Positions 1 through 9,105 of a DNA stretch of 60,182 bases are shown piece by piece. The notes beneath the pieces are model-generated. The model was given only the letters and a program-made list of their open reading frames with translations. It made no database searches and was not told the origin of the DNA. Source of the stretch: Oligoflexia bacterium (GTDB taxonomy: Bacteria; Bdellovibrionota_C; UBA2361; JBGSMV01); contig JAIBBU010000019.1 of the NCBI GenBank assembly GCA_019694515.1, forward strand, positions 1 to 60,182, read 5' to 3'. Both the position numbers and the translations under genes were made by a program. Within the stretch, counting starts at the first letter, position 1; every line of letters begins with the position of its first letter.

Positions 1-2
1 AC

Positions 3-134
3 GAGTATCGCCTCAATATGGGCAATCCGCAGGACTATGAAGCGCTGATCGAGCAGATGCAGGCTTTCTTAAATCTGAAGGGCGGCAAAGTGGCTGAGGT
101 TGAAAACGCTGATCGGGGGCGGAAGAACAGCTAG
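3..134 (+). CDS. C-terminal end of an unrecognised protein (partial)
   Basis: The third forward frame is open from the left edge to a TAG stop and gives 43 residues ending in a charged tail (ADRGRKNS). The start lies outside the window. The residues form a plausible amphipathic helix (EALIEQMQAFL) but carry no motif I recognise, so no function is assigned. It converges on the first VWA gene, with 55 bases between the two stops. Confidence 0.5.
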   Translation, partial: EYRLNMGNPQDYEALIEQMQAFLNLKGGKVAEVENADRGRKNS

Positions 135-189
135 CGCGATTCTGCCCTGATCCGGGGATTTGCTTTTTGGGAGCTCCGTTCGCAACGTC

Positions 190-1866
190 TTAGAGTTGTC
201 CGGAAAAGGGTGGAGTACAGCTCTCCACGCTCTGCGGCAGGCGCGCGGCATTGCGCTGATTAGCTGCAGCCACTTTCTCCGCCGATCGCAGCACCCGCGC
301 GGCGCTGCCGGAACGGCTTGGGATTGACAGCGCCACGCGCTCAGCTAGTGAGTGCACCCGGCCCAAAATCTGTTCACCGATGCCCAGATATGCCTCAACT
401 CCTGAAGAAAAATTCAAGCTGACACAGGCGAGCTCAGCAGTGTGCGGACAGCTGTTCACCATTGCTGGCATAGTCGAAAGCTGGCTCACGGCCTCAGTGT
501 AAAGAGCGGATGATTCCGTCAACGCCGTAGCAGCCAGGGCGCGCGCCTCAAAATCCGCAATTGGCGCCCTGGCTTCGATAACGCGTGCCAGACTAACAAC
601 TCGTCGATTTAGAGTTCTCAATCCTGATGCCATCCGGTTTCGGATCGCGCCCGTTTTGATCCGTGTGCAGCGATGATCGCGGGTGGGGGTCGCCGCCGGG
701 GTGGGTGTTTTGGTGCGGCTGCGCGCCGTGCAGGTGGGGGTGGCAGTGCGTGTCGCCTTCACGGTCGGGGTACGAGTCGGAGTCTTCGTAGGAGTTACGG
801 TCACGGTCGGAGCGCAGGTCGAAGTGACGGTTGGGGTAAAAGTTGGCGTCGGAGGAGGAGCAGTGACCGTACGCGTGGGTGTGCGCGTGGGAGTATAAGT
901 CGCCGTAGTTGTTGGGCTCGGAGTTCTAGTAAAGGTCGGAGTCGGGGTAGCTATTCGTGTCGGAGTACGAGTAGGCGTCACCGTGGGGACCGCTGTTGGG
1001 GTTTTGGTCGGCGTTGAGGTATGCGTGGGGGTAGCCGTCGGAGTCGGAGTGCAAATGTTAATGTGCGAACATGTGCCACTGGAATCATCGCAGAAATCCT
1101 GGGTGCAAGGATCGTTGTCATCGCAGCCCAGATACTCGGCGATCTGTTGAAAGATCCCGGCTAAATTGGAGAGATCGGCAGAGCCCTGATAATAGTACTC
1201 AGCTCCGGACGCGATCTGATCACGCAGGAAGTTGGCACCGCTGCCTGGAGCACAGCTCCCATCGTCGGGGTAATGAACCGTGAAGATCTTTGTGCCCGCG
1301 GCCTTGGCGCTATTCGCCGCAGCAATTGCGGAAGATCCGGGATTGCCCGCAGAACATTCTGACGGGTTCAATCCGCCGACTTCATTGGTAATTCCGTCCG
1401 ATACCAGAATGATATACCGCTTGTTGGTGACTGCGTGCGCCGTGAGCTCCGCTTGGGCCGCTGAGATCGCATCTGCAATGTTGGTTCGACCGGTAGACGC
1501 GCTGATGCCGTTGATTGCGGCATATAGATTTGTAGCGCTTGGGACGTTCACGCCATAATTATTGGTGAGTGTTCCGTTGGGCTCGATCCGCGCATCTGCT
1601 CCGCTTATTACATTGAAAGAACCGATGCCGACTCGCGGCTTCAACACCGCACTTCCAAAGAAAGTCAGCAGAGTGCGCGCTGCACTCTGTTCCTGCCCTA
1701 GCTCCCCGTAGTTGATGCTGCCGGTTTTATCCAGCATCACCACTACGTCCACATCGGCGCTCTCACCGCACATTTCAATCGCCTGGGCTGCAGGAGCGAG
1801 CACGACTAGAGCTGCGATTAGTAGAGCCGTGATCTGCTTTAAGACGTGCACTGCCGCGAGCTTCAC
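190..1866 (-). CDS. Secreted VWA-domain protein with Thr-Pro stalk (paralogue 1)
   Basis: The predicted product has 558 residues. Residues 1-29 form a signal peptide ending AQA. A von Willebrand A domain follows at about 35-215, with metal-site (MIDAS) residues DKTGS at 46-50, Thr128 in GRTN and Asp157 in SDG. Next come a short Cys/Asp-rich segment (CTQDFCDD, about 225-245), a Thr-Pro-rich stalk of about 125 residues, and a helical C-terminal domain with several cysteines. VWA domains bind ligands through a divalent metal, so an exported adhesion or matrix protein is likely; the ligand is unknown. The GTG start at 1866 was chosen because AAGGAG lies 7 bases upstream; a longer reading to TTG 1902 would overlap the preceding gene. 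It is the last of three tandem paralogues, 11 bases after the second. Confidence 0.85.
   Translation of the reverse strand: MKLAAVHVLKQITALLIAALVVLAPAAQAIEMCGESADVDVVVMLDKTGSINYGELGQEQSAARTLLTFFGSAVLKPRVGIGSFNVISGADARIEPNGTLTNNYGVNVPSATNLYAAINGISASTGRTNIADAISAAQAELTAHAVTNKRYIILVSDGITNEVGGLNPSECSAGNPGSSAIAAANSAKAAGTKIFTVHYPDDGSCAPGSGANFLRDQIASGAEYYYQGSADLSNLAGIFQQIAEYLGCDDNDPCTQDFCDDSSGTCSHINICTPTPTATPTHTSTPTKTPTAVPTVTPTRTPTRIATPTPTFTRTPSPTTTATYTPTRTPTRTVTAPPPTPTFTPTVTSTCAPTVTVTPTKTPTRTPTVKATRTATPTCTARSRTKTPTPAATPTRDHRCTRIKTGAIRNRMASGLRTLNRRVVSLARVIEARAPIADFEARALAATALTESSALYTEAVSQLSTMPAMVNSCPHTAELACVSLNFSSGVEAYLGIGEQILGRVHSLAERVALSIPSRSGSAARVLRSAEKVAAANQRNAARLPQSVESCTPPFSGQL
676..1052 (-). repeat. 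Thr-Pro stalk-coding low-complexity repeat (VWA paralogue 1)
   Basis: Degenerate short units encode alternating Thr and Pro with Ala, Lys, Arg and Val fillers (TPTRTPT, TPTKTPT). On the plus strand this reads as GTCGGAGT-like runs that create false Gly/Val-rich ORFs. Such stalks usually hold a domain away from the cell surface and may carry O-glycans. Repeats of this kind change length easily. Confidence 0.85.
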
Positions 1867-1877
1867 CGGACCGCTCC

Positions 1878-3224
1878 TTAGCCGCCTAGCGCGGTGGTGC
1901 AATCGCCGGCCACACTCGGAACCAGCTCTGCATTAGCGGTGTTGATGGCGTGAATCTTCTCAGCAATAGCGGCCAGCTTGCCGGCTCGAGCGGCTTTGGC
2001 AGGGACGATGCGGGCGGCCTTGTTGGCTGTGAGTAGCACTAAGCGTCTTAATGCGTCCGAGTTGTTGACGAAGCTTTGGATCGAAACGGTATTGCTGATC
2101 TGCACGCAGGTTATTCCAGGACAGCTGGAGGAGATTTGAGGCATGCTCCAGGTTATTCCCCAGGCGCTGCGGTAAAGTGAATCCGCCTGTTGCTTGATCG
2201 ACCTTGCGAAACGCAGCTGCCTTCTAGAAGTTGCATGCTGCAATATTATATTAGCCGTCCTGATAGCGGTGTTTTTGAGCTCTAACGCCCCGCTATCCAT
2301 TTGTAGCTGAATCGGCTTCACGTCCACATCTGTGCAGCCCAAGCAGTTCTGTAAGGCGGTCCCAGTTAATCCTTCGCAGCCGGGAACCGGAGTGGGGGTA
2401 GGGATGCAGGTGTTAACGTGGGAGCAGCTATGAGTGGAGTCACTACAGAAGTCCTGCGTGCAGGGATCGTTGTCGTTACATCCGATGCTCTCTCCAATCT
2501 GGAGCAGGATGCCTGAGAGATTGCTTAGATCGGCTGAAACCGCGTAGTAATACTCGGTCGAGGAAGCAATCCGAGTGCGCAGAAAAACGGCTCCCGTATT
2601 TGCAGGACATAATCCATCGTCAGGATAGTTCACGGTGAAAATTTTGGTCCCGGCAGACTTGGCAGCCTCAGCCGCCGAGATTGCAGCAGCGCCAGGGTTT
2701 CCACCCGAACAAAACGAGGGGTTCAGTCCGCTGGGCTCATTCGCAATACCGTCAGAGATTAGGATTATATAGTGCTTGCTGCCCTTAGCATGGGCCGCGA
2801 TCTCCCCCTGAGCGGTGACGATCGCATCTGCTAAATTAGTGTGCCCCGTCGAAAATCCGATGCTGTTGATGGCTGCGTACAGTCCGCTGCCGGGATTGCC
2901 ATCGGCGCCGTAATTAGATGTCAGCGCTCCGCCGATTTCGATGCGGGCGTCCGGACCGTTGACCACATTAAAAGAACCAACTGCGACTCGTGGTTTCACT
3001 GCGGCTGTTCCGAAAAACCCTAACAGCGCTTTGGCAGCCGCGCGCTCGCGCGCGAGTTCGGTATAGTTAATGCTGCCGGTCTTATCCAGCATGATTACGA
3101 TATCCGCGTCCGCGGCCAAACCGCAGCCTTGGTGTGCGACAGCTTGAGAATTCCACGCCAGCAGCTGCATGAGCCAAGTTGCGGCTAGACTCAACATCAA
3201 GATCCTATGATTGCGCATTTTCAT
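1878..3224 (-). CDS. Secreted VWA-domain protein without stalk (paralogue 2)
   Basis: The product has 448 residues: a signal peptide (about 1-31), a VWA domain with DKTGS and the SDG aspartate, and a Cys/Asp-rich CTQDFCSD segment. Only a very short TPTPVP linker precedes the conserved C-terminal domain that begins GCEGLTG. The C-terminal region closely resembles paralogue 3 (shared [16 protein letters not shown]). The stalk found in both neighbours is missing, so this copy has either lost it or represents the ancestral form. It is probably co-transcribed with the other two: 38 bases separate it from paralogue 3 upstream and 11 bases from paralogue 1 downstream. Confidence 0.85.
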   Translation of the reverse strand: MKMRNHRILMLSLAATWLMQLLAWNSQAVAHQGCGLAADADIVIMLDKTGSINYTELARERAAAKALLGFFGTAAVKPRVAVGSFNVVNGPDARIEIGGALTSNYGADGNPGSGLYAAINSIGFSTGHTNLADAIVTAQGEIAAHAKGSKHYIILISDGIANEPSGLNPSFCSGGNPGAAAISAAEAAKSAGTKIFTVNYPDDGLCPANTGAVFLRTRIASSTEYYYAVSADLSNLSGILLQIGESIGCNDNDPCTQDFCSDSTHSCSHVNTCIPTPTPVPGCEGLTGTALQNCLGCTDVDVKPIQLQMDSGALELKNTAIRTANIILQHATSRRQLRFARSIKQQADSLYRSAWGITWSMPQISSSCPGITCVQISNTVSIQSFVNNSDALRRLVLLTANKAARIVPAKAARAGKLAAIAEKIHAINTANAELVPSVAGDCTTALGG

Positions 3225-3262
3225 CGCTACTTTACTCCTAAGGTTTGAGCGCCAGTTCTCTG

Positions 3263-4951
3263 CTAGTCGCCGAGCGCTGTCGTGCAGTCGCTAGTCACAC
3301 TTGGAACCAAATCCGCGTTGGCGCTATTGATTGCATGAATCTTTTCTGCCGTTTTGGCGATCTGACGCGCGCGTGCGGCCTTCGCGGGTACGGCTTTGGC
3401 GGCCCGCAGTGCGACGCTCGACACCAAGCGGCGCAGTGCATCAGAATTATTGACGAAACTCTGGATAGAGACGGTGTTGTCGGTTTGTACACAAACAACT
3501 CCGGGGCAGTTAGTCGAGACCTGCGGAATACTCCAGGTGATCGACCAAGCAGTGCGATACAGGACATCGGCTTGGGTCTTGAGGGTTTTGGCGTAACGCA
3601 GATTGCGTTTGGTCGGAGCGCCATTAATCAAAATATTAGCCTCACGGAAGACCGCCTTTTTCAGATCTAGAGCGCCGCCATCCATCTGCAGCTGGATCGA
3701 CCTAATGTTGACATCCGAACAACCCAGGCAGTTTCTGAGAGCCTCCCCGGTTAGACCTTCACAGTCCGGCGCGGGTGTGGAGGTTGGAGTTCGACTTGGC
3801 GTTGCGGTTGGGGTGGAGGTCGGCGTCGGAGTATAGGTTCTGGTCGGAGTTTTCGTGACCGTCGGTGTATAAGTGGGTGTCACTGTCGGCAAAACCGAGG
3901 GGAGGCAGGTCGGAGTCCAAGTAGGCGTATTAGTCGGTGTGCGAGTGGGAGTTGCCGTCGGCGTCTTTGTCGGGGTCTTGGTGATGGTTGGGGTAAAAGT
4001 CGGCGTTACAGTCGGCAATATCGTTGGAATCTTTGTAGGTGTCGGAGTCCAAGTTGGGGTATTCGTCGGTGTCTTTGTAGGCGTTCCGGTAGGGGTCTTT
4101 GTGCGCGTGGGGGTAGCCGTGGGAGTTGCGGTCGGCGTCGGATTGCAGTTGTTGATATGACTGCACTGATGCGTTTGATCGTCGCAATAGTCATCGGTGC
4201 AGGCGATCTCGTCATCGCATCCGATGTACTCGGCGATCTGCTGAATAATTCCGCTTAAGTTGGAGAAATCAGCAGCACCCTGATAGTAATAGCTATCGCC
4301 GGACGCAATTTCAGTTCGCAGCAGGGTTGAGCCGGTTCCCGCCGCGCAGGCACCGTCATCCGGATAGTGGACGGTAAAGATCTTGGTGCCGGCATTCTTC
4401 GCTGCCGTGGCAGCAGCAATCGCATTCGCCCGTGGGCTGCCCCCGGAGCACTCGGAGGGAATTGTTCCGGAGAGTTCATTAGTGATCCCGTCAGAGATCA
4501 AAATTATGTAGCGTTTGTTGCTGGTGGCATGCACGGCCAGCTCCGACTGCGCGAAGACCAGTGCATCGGCGATGTTGGTGCGACCGGTGGAGGCAGTAAT
4601 TGCATTAATTACGGCGTAAAGTCCGCTGCCCGGGGCGCCATCCGCGCCGTAGCTAGTGGTCAGACTGCCGTTGGGTTCGATTCTACCGTCATCGCCAAGC
4701 GCGACGTTGAACGAGCCGATCGCTACACGCGGCTTAACGACCGCGCCGCTGAAAAAATCCAGCAAAGTTTTGGCCGCTGCCTTTTCGAGTGCGAGCTCGG
4801 TGTAGTTGATGCTGCCGGTCTTGTCGAGCATGATCACGACATCGGCGTCAGCGATCTGTCCGCACTGGTTGGTGGCGTGGGTTGGCACCGGGGTGCAGAG
4901 GCAAAGAACTGATAGGAGAGAAATTAGGAAATTCGAACGGTACAGCTTCAC
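3263..4951 (-). CDS. Secreted VWA-domain protein with Thr-Pro stalk (paralogue 3)
   Basis: First gene of the tandem set, 562 residues from a GTG start with GAGGT about 8 bases upstream. It has a signal peptide (about 1-26), a VWA domain with DKTGS, GRTN and SDG MIDAS residues, a Cys/Asp-rich CTDDYCDD segment, and a Thr-Pro stalk of about 125 residues. The C-terminal domain starts DCEGLTG and is nearly the same as in paralogue 2. The likely role is an exported metal-dependent adhesin or matrix protein. A sigma70-like promoter lies just upstream at 4988-5016. Confidence 0.85.
   Translation of the reverse strand: MKLYRSNFLISLLSVLCLCTPVPTHATNQCGQIADADVVIMLDKTGSINYTELALEKAAAKTLLDFFSGAVVKPRVAIGSFNVALGDDGRIEPNGSLTTSYGADGAPGSGLYAVINAITASTGRTNIADALVFAQSELAVHATSNKRYIILISDGITNELSGTIPSECSGGSPRANAIAAATAAKNAGTKIFTVHYPDDGACAAGTGSTLLRTEIASGDSYYYQGAADFSNLSGIIQQIAEYIGCDDEIACTDDYCDDQTHQCSHINNCNPTPTATPTATPTRTKTPTGTPTKTPTNTPTWTPTPTKIPTILPTVTPTFTPTITKTPTKTPTATPTRTPTNTPTWTPTCLPSVLPTVTPTYTPTVTKTPTRTYTPTPTSTPTATPSRTPTSTPAPDCEGLTGEALRNCLGCSDVNIRSIQLQMDGGALDLKKAVFREANILINGAPTKRNLRYAKTLKTQADVLYRTAWSITWSIPQVSTNCPGVVCVQTDNTVSIQSFVNNSDALRRLVSSVALRAAKAVPAKAARARQIAKTAEKIHAINSANADLVPSVTSDCTTALGD
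3771..4147 (-). repeat. Thr-Pro stalk-coding low-complexity repeat (VWA paralogue 3)
   Basis: The region encodes alternating Thr-Pro units (TPTATPT, TPTWTPT) with two longer internal near-repeats around [10 protein letters not shown] and LPTVTPT, which suggests growth by unequal recombination. The same length class as in paralogue 1 but a different unit order. Confidence 0.85.
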
Positions 4952-4987
4952 GGTAAGACCTCAATGATGGGCGATTTTGCCGCCAAT

Positions 4988-5016
4988 ACTATCTCAATTT
5001 TAGACCCGATACTCAA
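4988..5016 (-). promoter_or_regulatory. Candidate sigma70 promoter for the VWA cluster
   Basis: Reading the minus strand, TTGAGT (5011-5016) is followed after 17 bases by GATAGT (4988-4993). It sits about 37 bases upstream of the GTG start of the first VWA gene and just downstream of a minus-strand terminator. Match is moderate (TTGAGT 4-5/6, GATAGT 4/6). Confidence 0.35.
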
Positions 5017-5025
5017 CAAAATCCG

Positions 5026-5049
5026 AAAAAAGACTCTGCCGCAGCAGTC
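5026..5049 (-). terminator. Intrinsic terminator after the lipoprotein transcription unit
   Basis: The minus strand has a GC-rich hairpin (GACT, bulged G, CTG, loop CGG, CAG, AGTC) followed directly by six T. It would end transcripts coming from the lipoprotein gene before the VWA promoter. Confidence 0.6.
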
Positions 5050-5052
5050 GCT

Positions 5053-5112
5053 CTAAACCATCGGAAATGGTTGGGATCCGCAAATTGTTTGCCGGGGATC
5101 CCTGGTCGGCAT
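5053..5112 (-). CDS. Possible 19-residue small protein with a very strong RBS
   Basis: On the minus strand, AGGAGGTGATT stands 9 bases or fewer before an ATG that opens a 19-codon frame (begins MPTRDPRQ, ends PFPMV) and stops 4 bases before the intrinsic terminator. The near-perfect Shine-Dalgarno sequence is the main support; the peptide shows no motif and the frame could be chance. Confidence 0.3.
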   Translation of the reverse strand: MPTRDPRQTICGSQPFPMV

Positions 5113-5132
5113 GTCTTGAATCACCTCCTCAT

Positions 5133-5165
5133 ACTCCGGGGAGCACCTTGCGGTGTCCCCGGAGT
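5133..5165 (-). terminator. Stable hairpin downstream of the lipoprotein gene
   Basis: Arms ACTCCGGGGA-GCACC and GGTGTCCCCGGAGT pair almost perfectly (one bulge) around a TTGC loop, starting 12 bases after the lipoprotein stop. There is no T-run, so it may serve as an mRNA 3' end stabiliser or attenuator rather than a full terminator. Confidence 0.45.
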
Positions 5166-5176
5166 GTTAGAACCTG

Positions 5177-5764
5177 TCATGCGGGCACCCGGCGGTAGCA
5201 AAGAAGCCGCACGCTCGGGACTCCCACATCGTTGGGAAGATCCGAAGCAGCGATCCCCCAACACGGAAACGCAGCACCATGGGCCAGGACGATCTCCTGC
5301 GTACCGATTGCGACATTGGAGATCGAGCCAGCGTAGCGCTGGTGATATCCGTTATCGTTGATCGGATCGCTGTCCTGGTCCGAGTCCGGCACACCAGGGC
5401 AGCTTTCGCCCGGGAGCACACCGAACTGGGCAGCGCTGAGCGGCTCCGCGGGGCTCTTCAGTCCCACAGCAGCCACCTCCTTCGTGTGACCAGCTCCCGA
5501 TCCCTGGTACTCCAGAGTCGGGAACAGATCGACACGCTCGTACTCGTACAGCAGCGTGACGCTCCCCGCGACGAACTTGCTGTTGTCCGGGGCCACGCGT
5601 GCTTCCAGCGGCACGTAGAGGGTGTCCACCACCGTCTTCTCCGGACGCGGTGCCGTCGGAAGGAAACGTGCTTCGTCTCCCTCCTGAAAGCACCCAGTGA
5701 GGAGCATCGTTGCACTCACGGCCGCGAGAGCGACCGCGAACCAGCCACGCAGACTGCGCTTCAT
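5177..5764 (-). CDS. Predicted lipoprotein of unknown function
   Basis: The 195-residue product begins with a charged, hydrophobic signal sequence and a lipobox LLTGC with the modified Cys at position 25. The mature part contains an Asp-rich stretch (DSDQDSDPINDN) that may bind calcium, and several cysteines. It lies 16 bases downstream of the OmpA-like/barrel gene and is likely co-transcribed with it, so both may act in the outer membrane. GC content and codon use are clearly higher than in neighbouring genes, which suggests that the pair was acquired. No family recognised. Confidence 0.75.
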   Translation of the reverse strand: MKRSLRGWFAVALAAVSATMLLTGCFQEGDEARFLPTAPRPEKTVVDTLYVPLEARVAPDNSKFVAGSVTLLYEYERVDLFPTLEYQGSGAGHTKEVAAVGLKSPAEPLSAAQFGVLPGESCPGVPDSDQDSDPINDNGYHQRYAGSISNVAIGTQEIVLAHGAAFPCWGIAASDLPNDVGVPSVRLLCYRRVPA

Positions 5765-5780
5765 GGTTGTCGCCTCCTCT

Positions 5781-6980
5781 CTAGAACAAGACCGTGAAAT
5801 ACAGCGTCGCGTGCTTCGACGTTTCCTGACTCGGAGCGTCGATCACGTACGAACCGTTGACGATGTGCACCTGCCCGGGATGGTAGACCTCAGCCCGGCC
5901 AAGGCCAAGCCTTCCACCCACCTCCCAGATCTGCGGCACGATGATGTGCATCGGGCCGTTGAGCCGAAGCCCCACGGTGCCCGACCATCCGCGTGCCAGG
6001 TTGAAGAACTCCTTGGTCGGCTTTGTGACATGCCGAGCCGAAGAGTAATTCGCCCCGATCATCGCCTGCAACTTCGCGCCCCTGGAATTCTCGTCCCGCT
6101 GCCCGAAGGCCGGCAGTCCGAGATCCCATTGGTGCGTCCGGATTCGGATCTCGCCGCCGTTCTCGACGGAGAAACCCTTACCGTAGTCGCGGTTGCCGGA
6201 GGTGTAGGAGTAGCTGACGTCCCAGCCTCCCTCCAGCGGCTTACGAACGGTGATCCCGCTCGTCAGCGTACTGGAGTAGAACTGCGGGACATCGACATGC
6301 CGCCACTCACCCACCGGTCCGATCCAGAGCTCGAAGTTCAGAACTCGCTGGATGATCGGCTTCTCCACCACGGTGGTGGTGTGCTCGATCACCCGCTCGC
6401 CCTGGGGCTTCTCGCCGGGGGTGCCGCGCCAGACCTTGACGTACACGGCCTGCCACGCCTTGTCGGCGCAGCGGCAGTGCAGCCCGTCTGACACGACCGT
6501 CAGCGCCTGCGCTCCGACCAGTGCGGCCGCCTTGTCGCGGCGGCTGCGGCGGAGTGAGGCCTGATCTCGTTCTTCTGCCTCCCTTGATCCTTCCGTGGAG
6601 AAGGGGTGAACGTCTGTCGCTCCCTCGATCGTGATCCGATCGAAAGCGCCGAGGTTGGCTTTGATCGCGAGCAGTCTGCTCCCGATCGAACCACCCTCGA
6701 CGTCCCGACCCTCGAAGTACCCGGAGAGCAGCTCTCCCACGCCGTCGGCGCGGAAGCTGATCCCGGTCTCCTGAGCCTCGCGATCGATGCGCTGCTGCGC
6801 CCGCTCCTCGGCCACCGACAGGAGACTGTCGGTAACCCATTGGCAGGGCGCATCCTCCAGGGCGTTGTTCGCCTTGTATTCCAGCGCCTTGGGTCGCGGC
6901 TTCGGTTTGACCGAAGTCGCGCTGAATGCCGCGCTCGTTGCGAGCGCAAGCATCAGCACTACCATTGTCAGCGTTCGCAT
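5781..6980 (-). CDS. OmpA-like domain plus C-terminal beta-barrel outer-membrane protein
   Basis: The 399-residue product has a signal peptide (1-21, ending FSA). A segment at about 105-165 resembles an OmpA-type peptidoglycan-binding domain (ITIEGATD, then a LRRSRRDKAAAL helix in place of the usual LSxxRAxAV). The C-terminal half (about 195-399) is rich in alternating hydrophobic strands and ends in FTVLF, the terminal-Phe signature of barrel proteins recognised by the BAM machinery. The order OmpA-like domain then barrel is the reverse of classical OmpA. The RBS AAAGGAG lies before the ATG. GC is about 60-70% in the lines I counted, against about 45-55% elsewhere. Confidence 0.65.
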   Translation of the reverse strand: MRTLTMVVLMLALATSAAFSATSVKPKPRPKALEYKANNALEDAPCQWVTDSLLSVAEERAQQRIDREAQETGISFRADGVGELLSGYFEGRDVEGGSIGSRLLAIKANLGAFDRITIEGATDVHPFSTEGSREAEERDQASLRRSRRDKAAALVGAQALTVVSDGLHCRCADKAWQAVYVKVWRGTPGEKPQGERVIEHTTTVVEKPIIQRVLNFELWIGPVGEWRHVDVPQFYSSTLTSGITVRKPLEGGWDVSYSYTSGNRDYGKGFSVENGGEIRIRTHQWDLGLPAFGQRDENSRGAKLQAMIGANYSSARHVTKPTKEFFNLARGWSGTVGLRLNGPMHIIVPQIWEVGGRLGLGRAEVYHPGQVHIVNGSYVIDAPSQETSKHATLYFTVLF

Positions 6981-7383
6981 GAACGCTCCTTTCTGGGGAA
7001 ACCCCTCCCCGGAGAGAGAAATGATGCCTAATTCCTTCTACCCGTATTGTTGCGTATTGCGGTTCGTCCGGTCGGACGAACCAAACCTTCTTCAAGACAG
7101 TCTGGAATTCTATCAACCGCTGATCGACTAATCAAATAATTGCAGTGATCTGATCGATGCTGATTGTTTTGGATCATGCCGAGTTCGACAGCAATTAGGG
7201 CTGTCGGCACACGAACGCCACCTCCACTCCGGTACGGCGCAGAGGAGCCAGCTAACAGGAGTAAACTCTCGAACTCCATAAACTGAGCAATCAGCTCCAA
7301 TTCTAAGTGCTCAGCCTTTCAGCCTTTTCTTTAGCCACCGATCATAAGGTTTCGTAGATCTGGGCACGATAATTTCCTGGTAG
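6981..7383. other. Intergenic region between divergent genes
   Basis: This 403-base stretch separates the barrel-protein gene (minus) from the metalloprotease gene (plus), so promoters for both should lie here. The only clear structure is the 9-base inverted repeat at 7061-7082. Frames within it look non-coding. Confidence 0.6.
7061..7082. repeat. Perfect 9-bp inverted repeat, candidate operator
   Basis: GGTTCGTCC and GGACGAACC flank a GGTC loop. It lies 80 bases upstream of the barrel-protein start, with no T-run on either side, so a protein-binding site is more likely than a terminator. Confidence 0.4.
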
Positions 7384-9012
7384 ATGTTTAGCGAGAATGC
7401 TCTTTCTGCGAGAGGATTTCTGCTTAACACGCTATTGCTAGCGTGTATGGCAGTCGTGTTGGCGGCGTTACCGGCGCATGCAGCCTCTAAGAATCTATTT
7501 TTTGATCTGCGTTCTGAAGCCAAACCGATCTCCGTGCAATCCGGGAGGCATTGGGAGGCTAACCGTACGAGCGCGATTGTCCGCGCTGAAAATCTCTCAC
7601 AAGATTTCATCTTCAATGCTGGTGCCCGGCGCCTCTATGTCGCAAAGCAGCGTGGCAGACAGATCGCGCTTGCTAGCCAGCAGGTCCAAACTTACCAGGG
7701 TGAAATCTTTCTCCGTTCGCGGCCCCGGGCGCGGCTGCACCCCGGCAGCTTTACAATCTCTGTGGTCGAAGACCAGAGTGGCCGGCATGTGAACGGGTAC
7801 ATCGTGACTCCAGGCGGACCGGAGTTTCGGATCGAATCCGCTGCTAATGGTAGATCAAATATTATTGAACTAAATCCGCTAGAAGAACCGCTGTGCGGAG
7901 CAAATCTTGATCAGGTCGACCAAAGTTCCGTTGAGGTGATGCACCATCAATTAGCGCAATCGGCGGCTGTGATCTCCCCCGCCGCGGTCAGCAACATGCG
8001 AGTGTTGGTGGTTTATTCGGCGGCAGCACGTGCTGCGGCCGGAGGGACATCCAGTATGCTTTCCACCATTAGCACCATGGTGGCATATGCCAATACGGCC
8101 TATAGCGCGAGCGGAATTAGCGCGCAGTTAACACTGGCTGGGACTGCGGAGCTCTCGTCGCCGGATGAAAGCACCGATTACTTCACGAATTTAAATCGCC
8201 TCACCAGCTCAGATGGGGTTTGGGACGAAGTGCACGCCATGCGGACACAGGTGCATGCCGATTTAGTCTCAGTCATTGTCGAGAATGTGGGAGTTTGTGG
8301 TGTCGCTTGGGTGGCGCCGGGGTCGGCTTCATTTGCTTTCAGTATGATACAGCGTAGCTGCACCTCCTCATTTGCACACGAGATCGGCCATAACTTGGGG
8401 GCGCTCCACGATCTGCAAAATGCTGGTGGAGCGAATTCGACCTACTCTTATGGCTGGCGGTTCACCGGTAACTCCGCCCAGCAGTTCCGGACGATCATGG
8501 CGTATGCTCCGGGCACCAGAATTCAACGCTTCTCCAGTCCGCTGGTTATATATGACGGACAACCCACGGGGGTTGAAAATGCAGCGGACAATGCCCGCAT
8601 GCTGAATCTAACTGTACCGACGGCGGCGGCCTATTTAGACGAGCCCAGCGGCGAGCCCACACCCACACCGCAGCCGGGCCAGCCCACCCCCGAGCCGACA
8701 GCGTCTCCAACTCCGGGGCCGGCCCAAGGCTCGATCACCTTGATTCAAGGACCGCGCGTAAAAAACTCGATTTCGTTGATCGCGACCTTGACCAAAGACA
8801 ACAGCGCGATGATCGGGGAAAGGGTGGGACTCTATCGCTTACTCTCCAGCTCGCATGCGCGATTAGTATCAGTGGGCTATACCTCAAGCGAGGGCAAGGT
8901 AAATTTCAAAGTTCGCAAGAATTTAATCGGATCGGCCTTCATAGCCTCAGCTATGGACCTGGGGATTGAGTCTTCATCCGTACGCATTCTAGATCGGTTG
9001 CGCCGCCGATAG
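7384..9012 (+). CDS. Secreted reprolysin-like zinc metalloprotease
   Basis: The 542-residue product has a signal peptide (about 1-34, ending AHA) and a pro-region. The catalytic domain (about 200-415) carries the zinc motif HEIGHNLGALHD at about 336-347, the HExxHxxGxxHD form of M12B/reprolysin-type metzincins. A Met-turn candidate follows (RTIMAY). A Pro/Thr/Glu-rich linker (about 420-447) leads to a C-terminal beta-type domain of about 95 residues. It should cleave proteins outside the cell. The layout (propeptide, metzincin, Pro-Thr linker, beta domain) is shared with the gene at 25.4-27.1 kb. A GC-rich hairpin follows the stop. Confidence 0.85.
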   Translation: MFSENALSARGFLLNTLLLACMAVVLAALPAHAASKNLFFDLRSEAKPISVQSGRHWEANRTSAIVRAENLSQDFIFNAGARRLYVAKQRGRQIALASQQVQTYQGEIFLRSRPRARLHPGSFTISVVEDQSGRHVNGYIVTPGGPEFRIESAANGRSNIIELNPLEEPLCGANLDQVDQSSVEVMHHQLAQSAAVISPAAVSNMRVLVVYSAAARAAAGGTSSMLSTISTMVAYANTAYSASGISAQLTLAGTAELSSPDESTDYFTNLNRLTSSDGVWDEVHAMRTQVHADLVSVIVENVGVCGVAWVAPGSASFAFSMIQRSCTSSFAHEIGHNLGALHDLQNAGGANSTYSYGWRFTGNSAQQFRTIMAYAPGTRIQRFSSPLVIYDGQPTGVENAADNARMLNLTVPTAAAYLDEPSGEPTPTPQPGQPTPEPTASPTPGPAQGSITLIQGPRVKNSISLIATLTKDNSAMIGERVGLYRLLSSSHARLVSVGYTSSEGKVNFKVRKNLIGSAFIASAMDLGIESSSVRILDRLRRR

Positions 9013-9029
9013 CACGGTTTATCCTAGCT

Positions 9030-9054
9030 GGGCGGTCCTCCTTACAGACCGCCC
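9030..9054 (+). terminator. Hairpin after the metalloprotease gene
   Basis: Perfect 8-base arms GGGCGGTC and GACCGCCC with a 9-base loop, 18 bases after the stop. No T-run follows, so factor-independent termination would be weak. Confidence 0.45.
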
Positions 9055-9105
9055 GAGCGATCCCATAATCAACGCTAGAACCAGAATTAAGGGGGTTCTC
9101 GCGCC

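Noticed and set aside
673..1017. Plus-strand Gly/Val/Arg-rich frames opposite the Thr-Pro stalk
   Set aside because: They are the antisense of the Thr-Pro repeat; the same happens at 3873-4160. The minus-strand VWA genes have signals, motifs and RBS.
676..4147. Short repeats considered as a CRISPR array
   Set aside because: Units are 6-12 bases, degenerate and in coding frame; there are no unique spacers and no cas genes.
5121..5131. TCACCTCCTC on the plus strand resembling a 16S rRNA 3' end
   Set aside because: No rRNA sequence surrounds it; on the minus strand it reads as a Shine-Dalgarno site for a small frame.
7028..7300. 90-codon minus-strand frame in the 7-kb intergenic region
   Set aside because: Non-ATG start, no RBS, composition unlike neighbours, and it covers the inverted repeat and promoter region.
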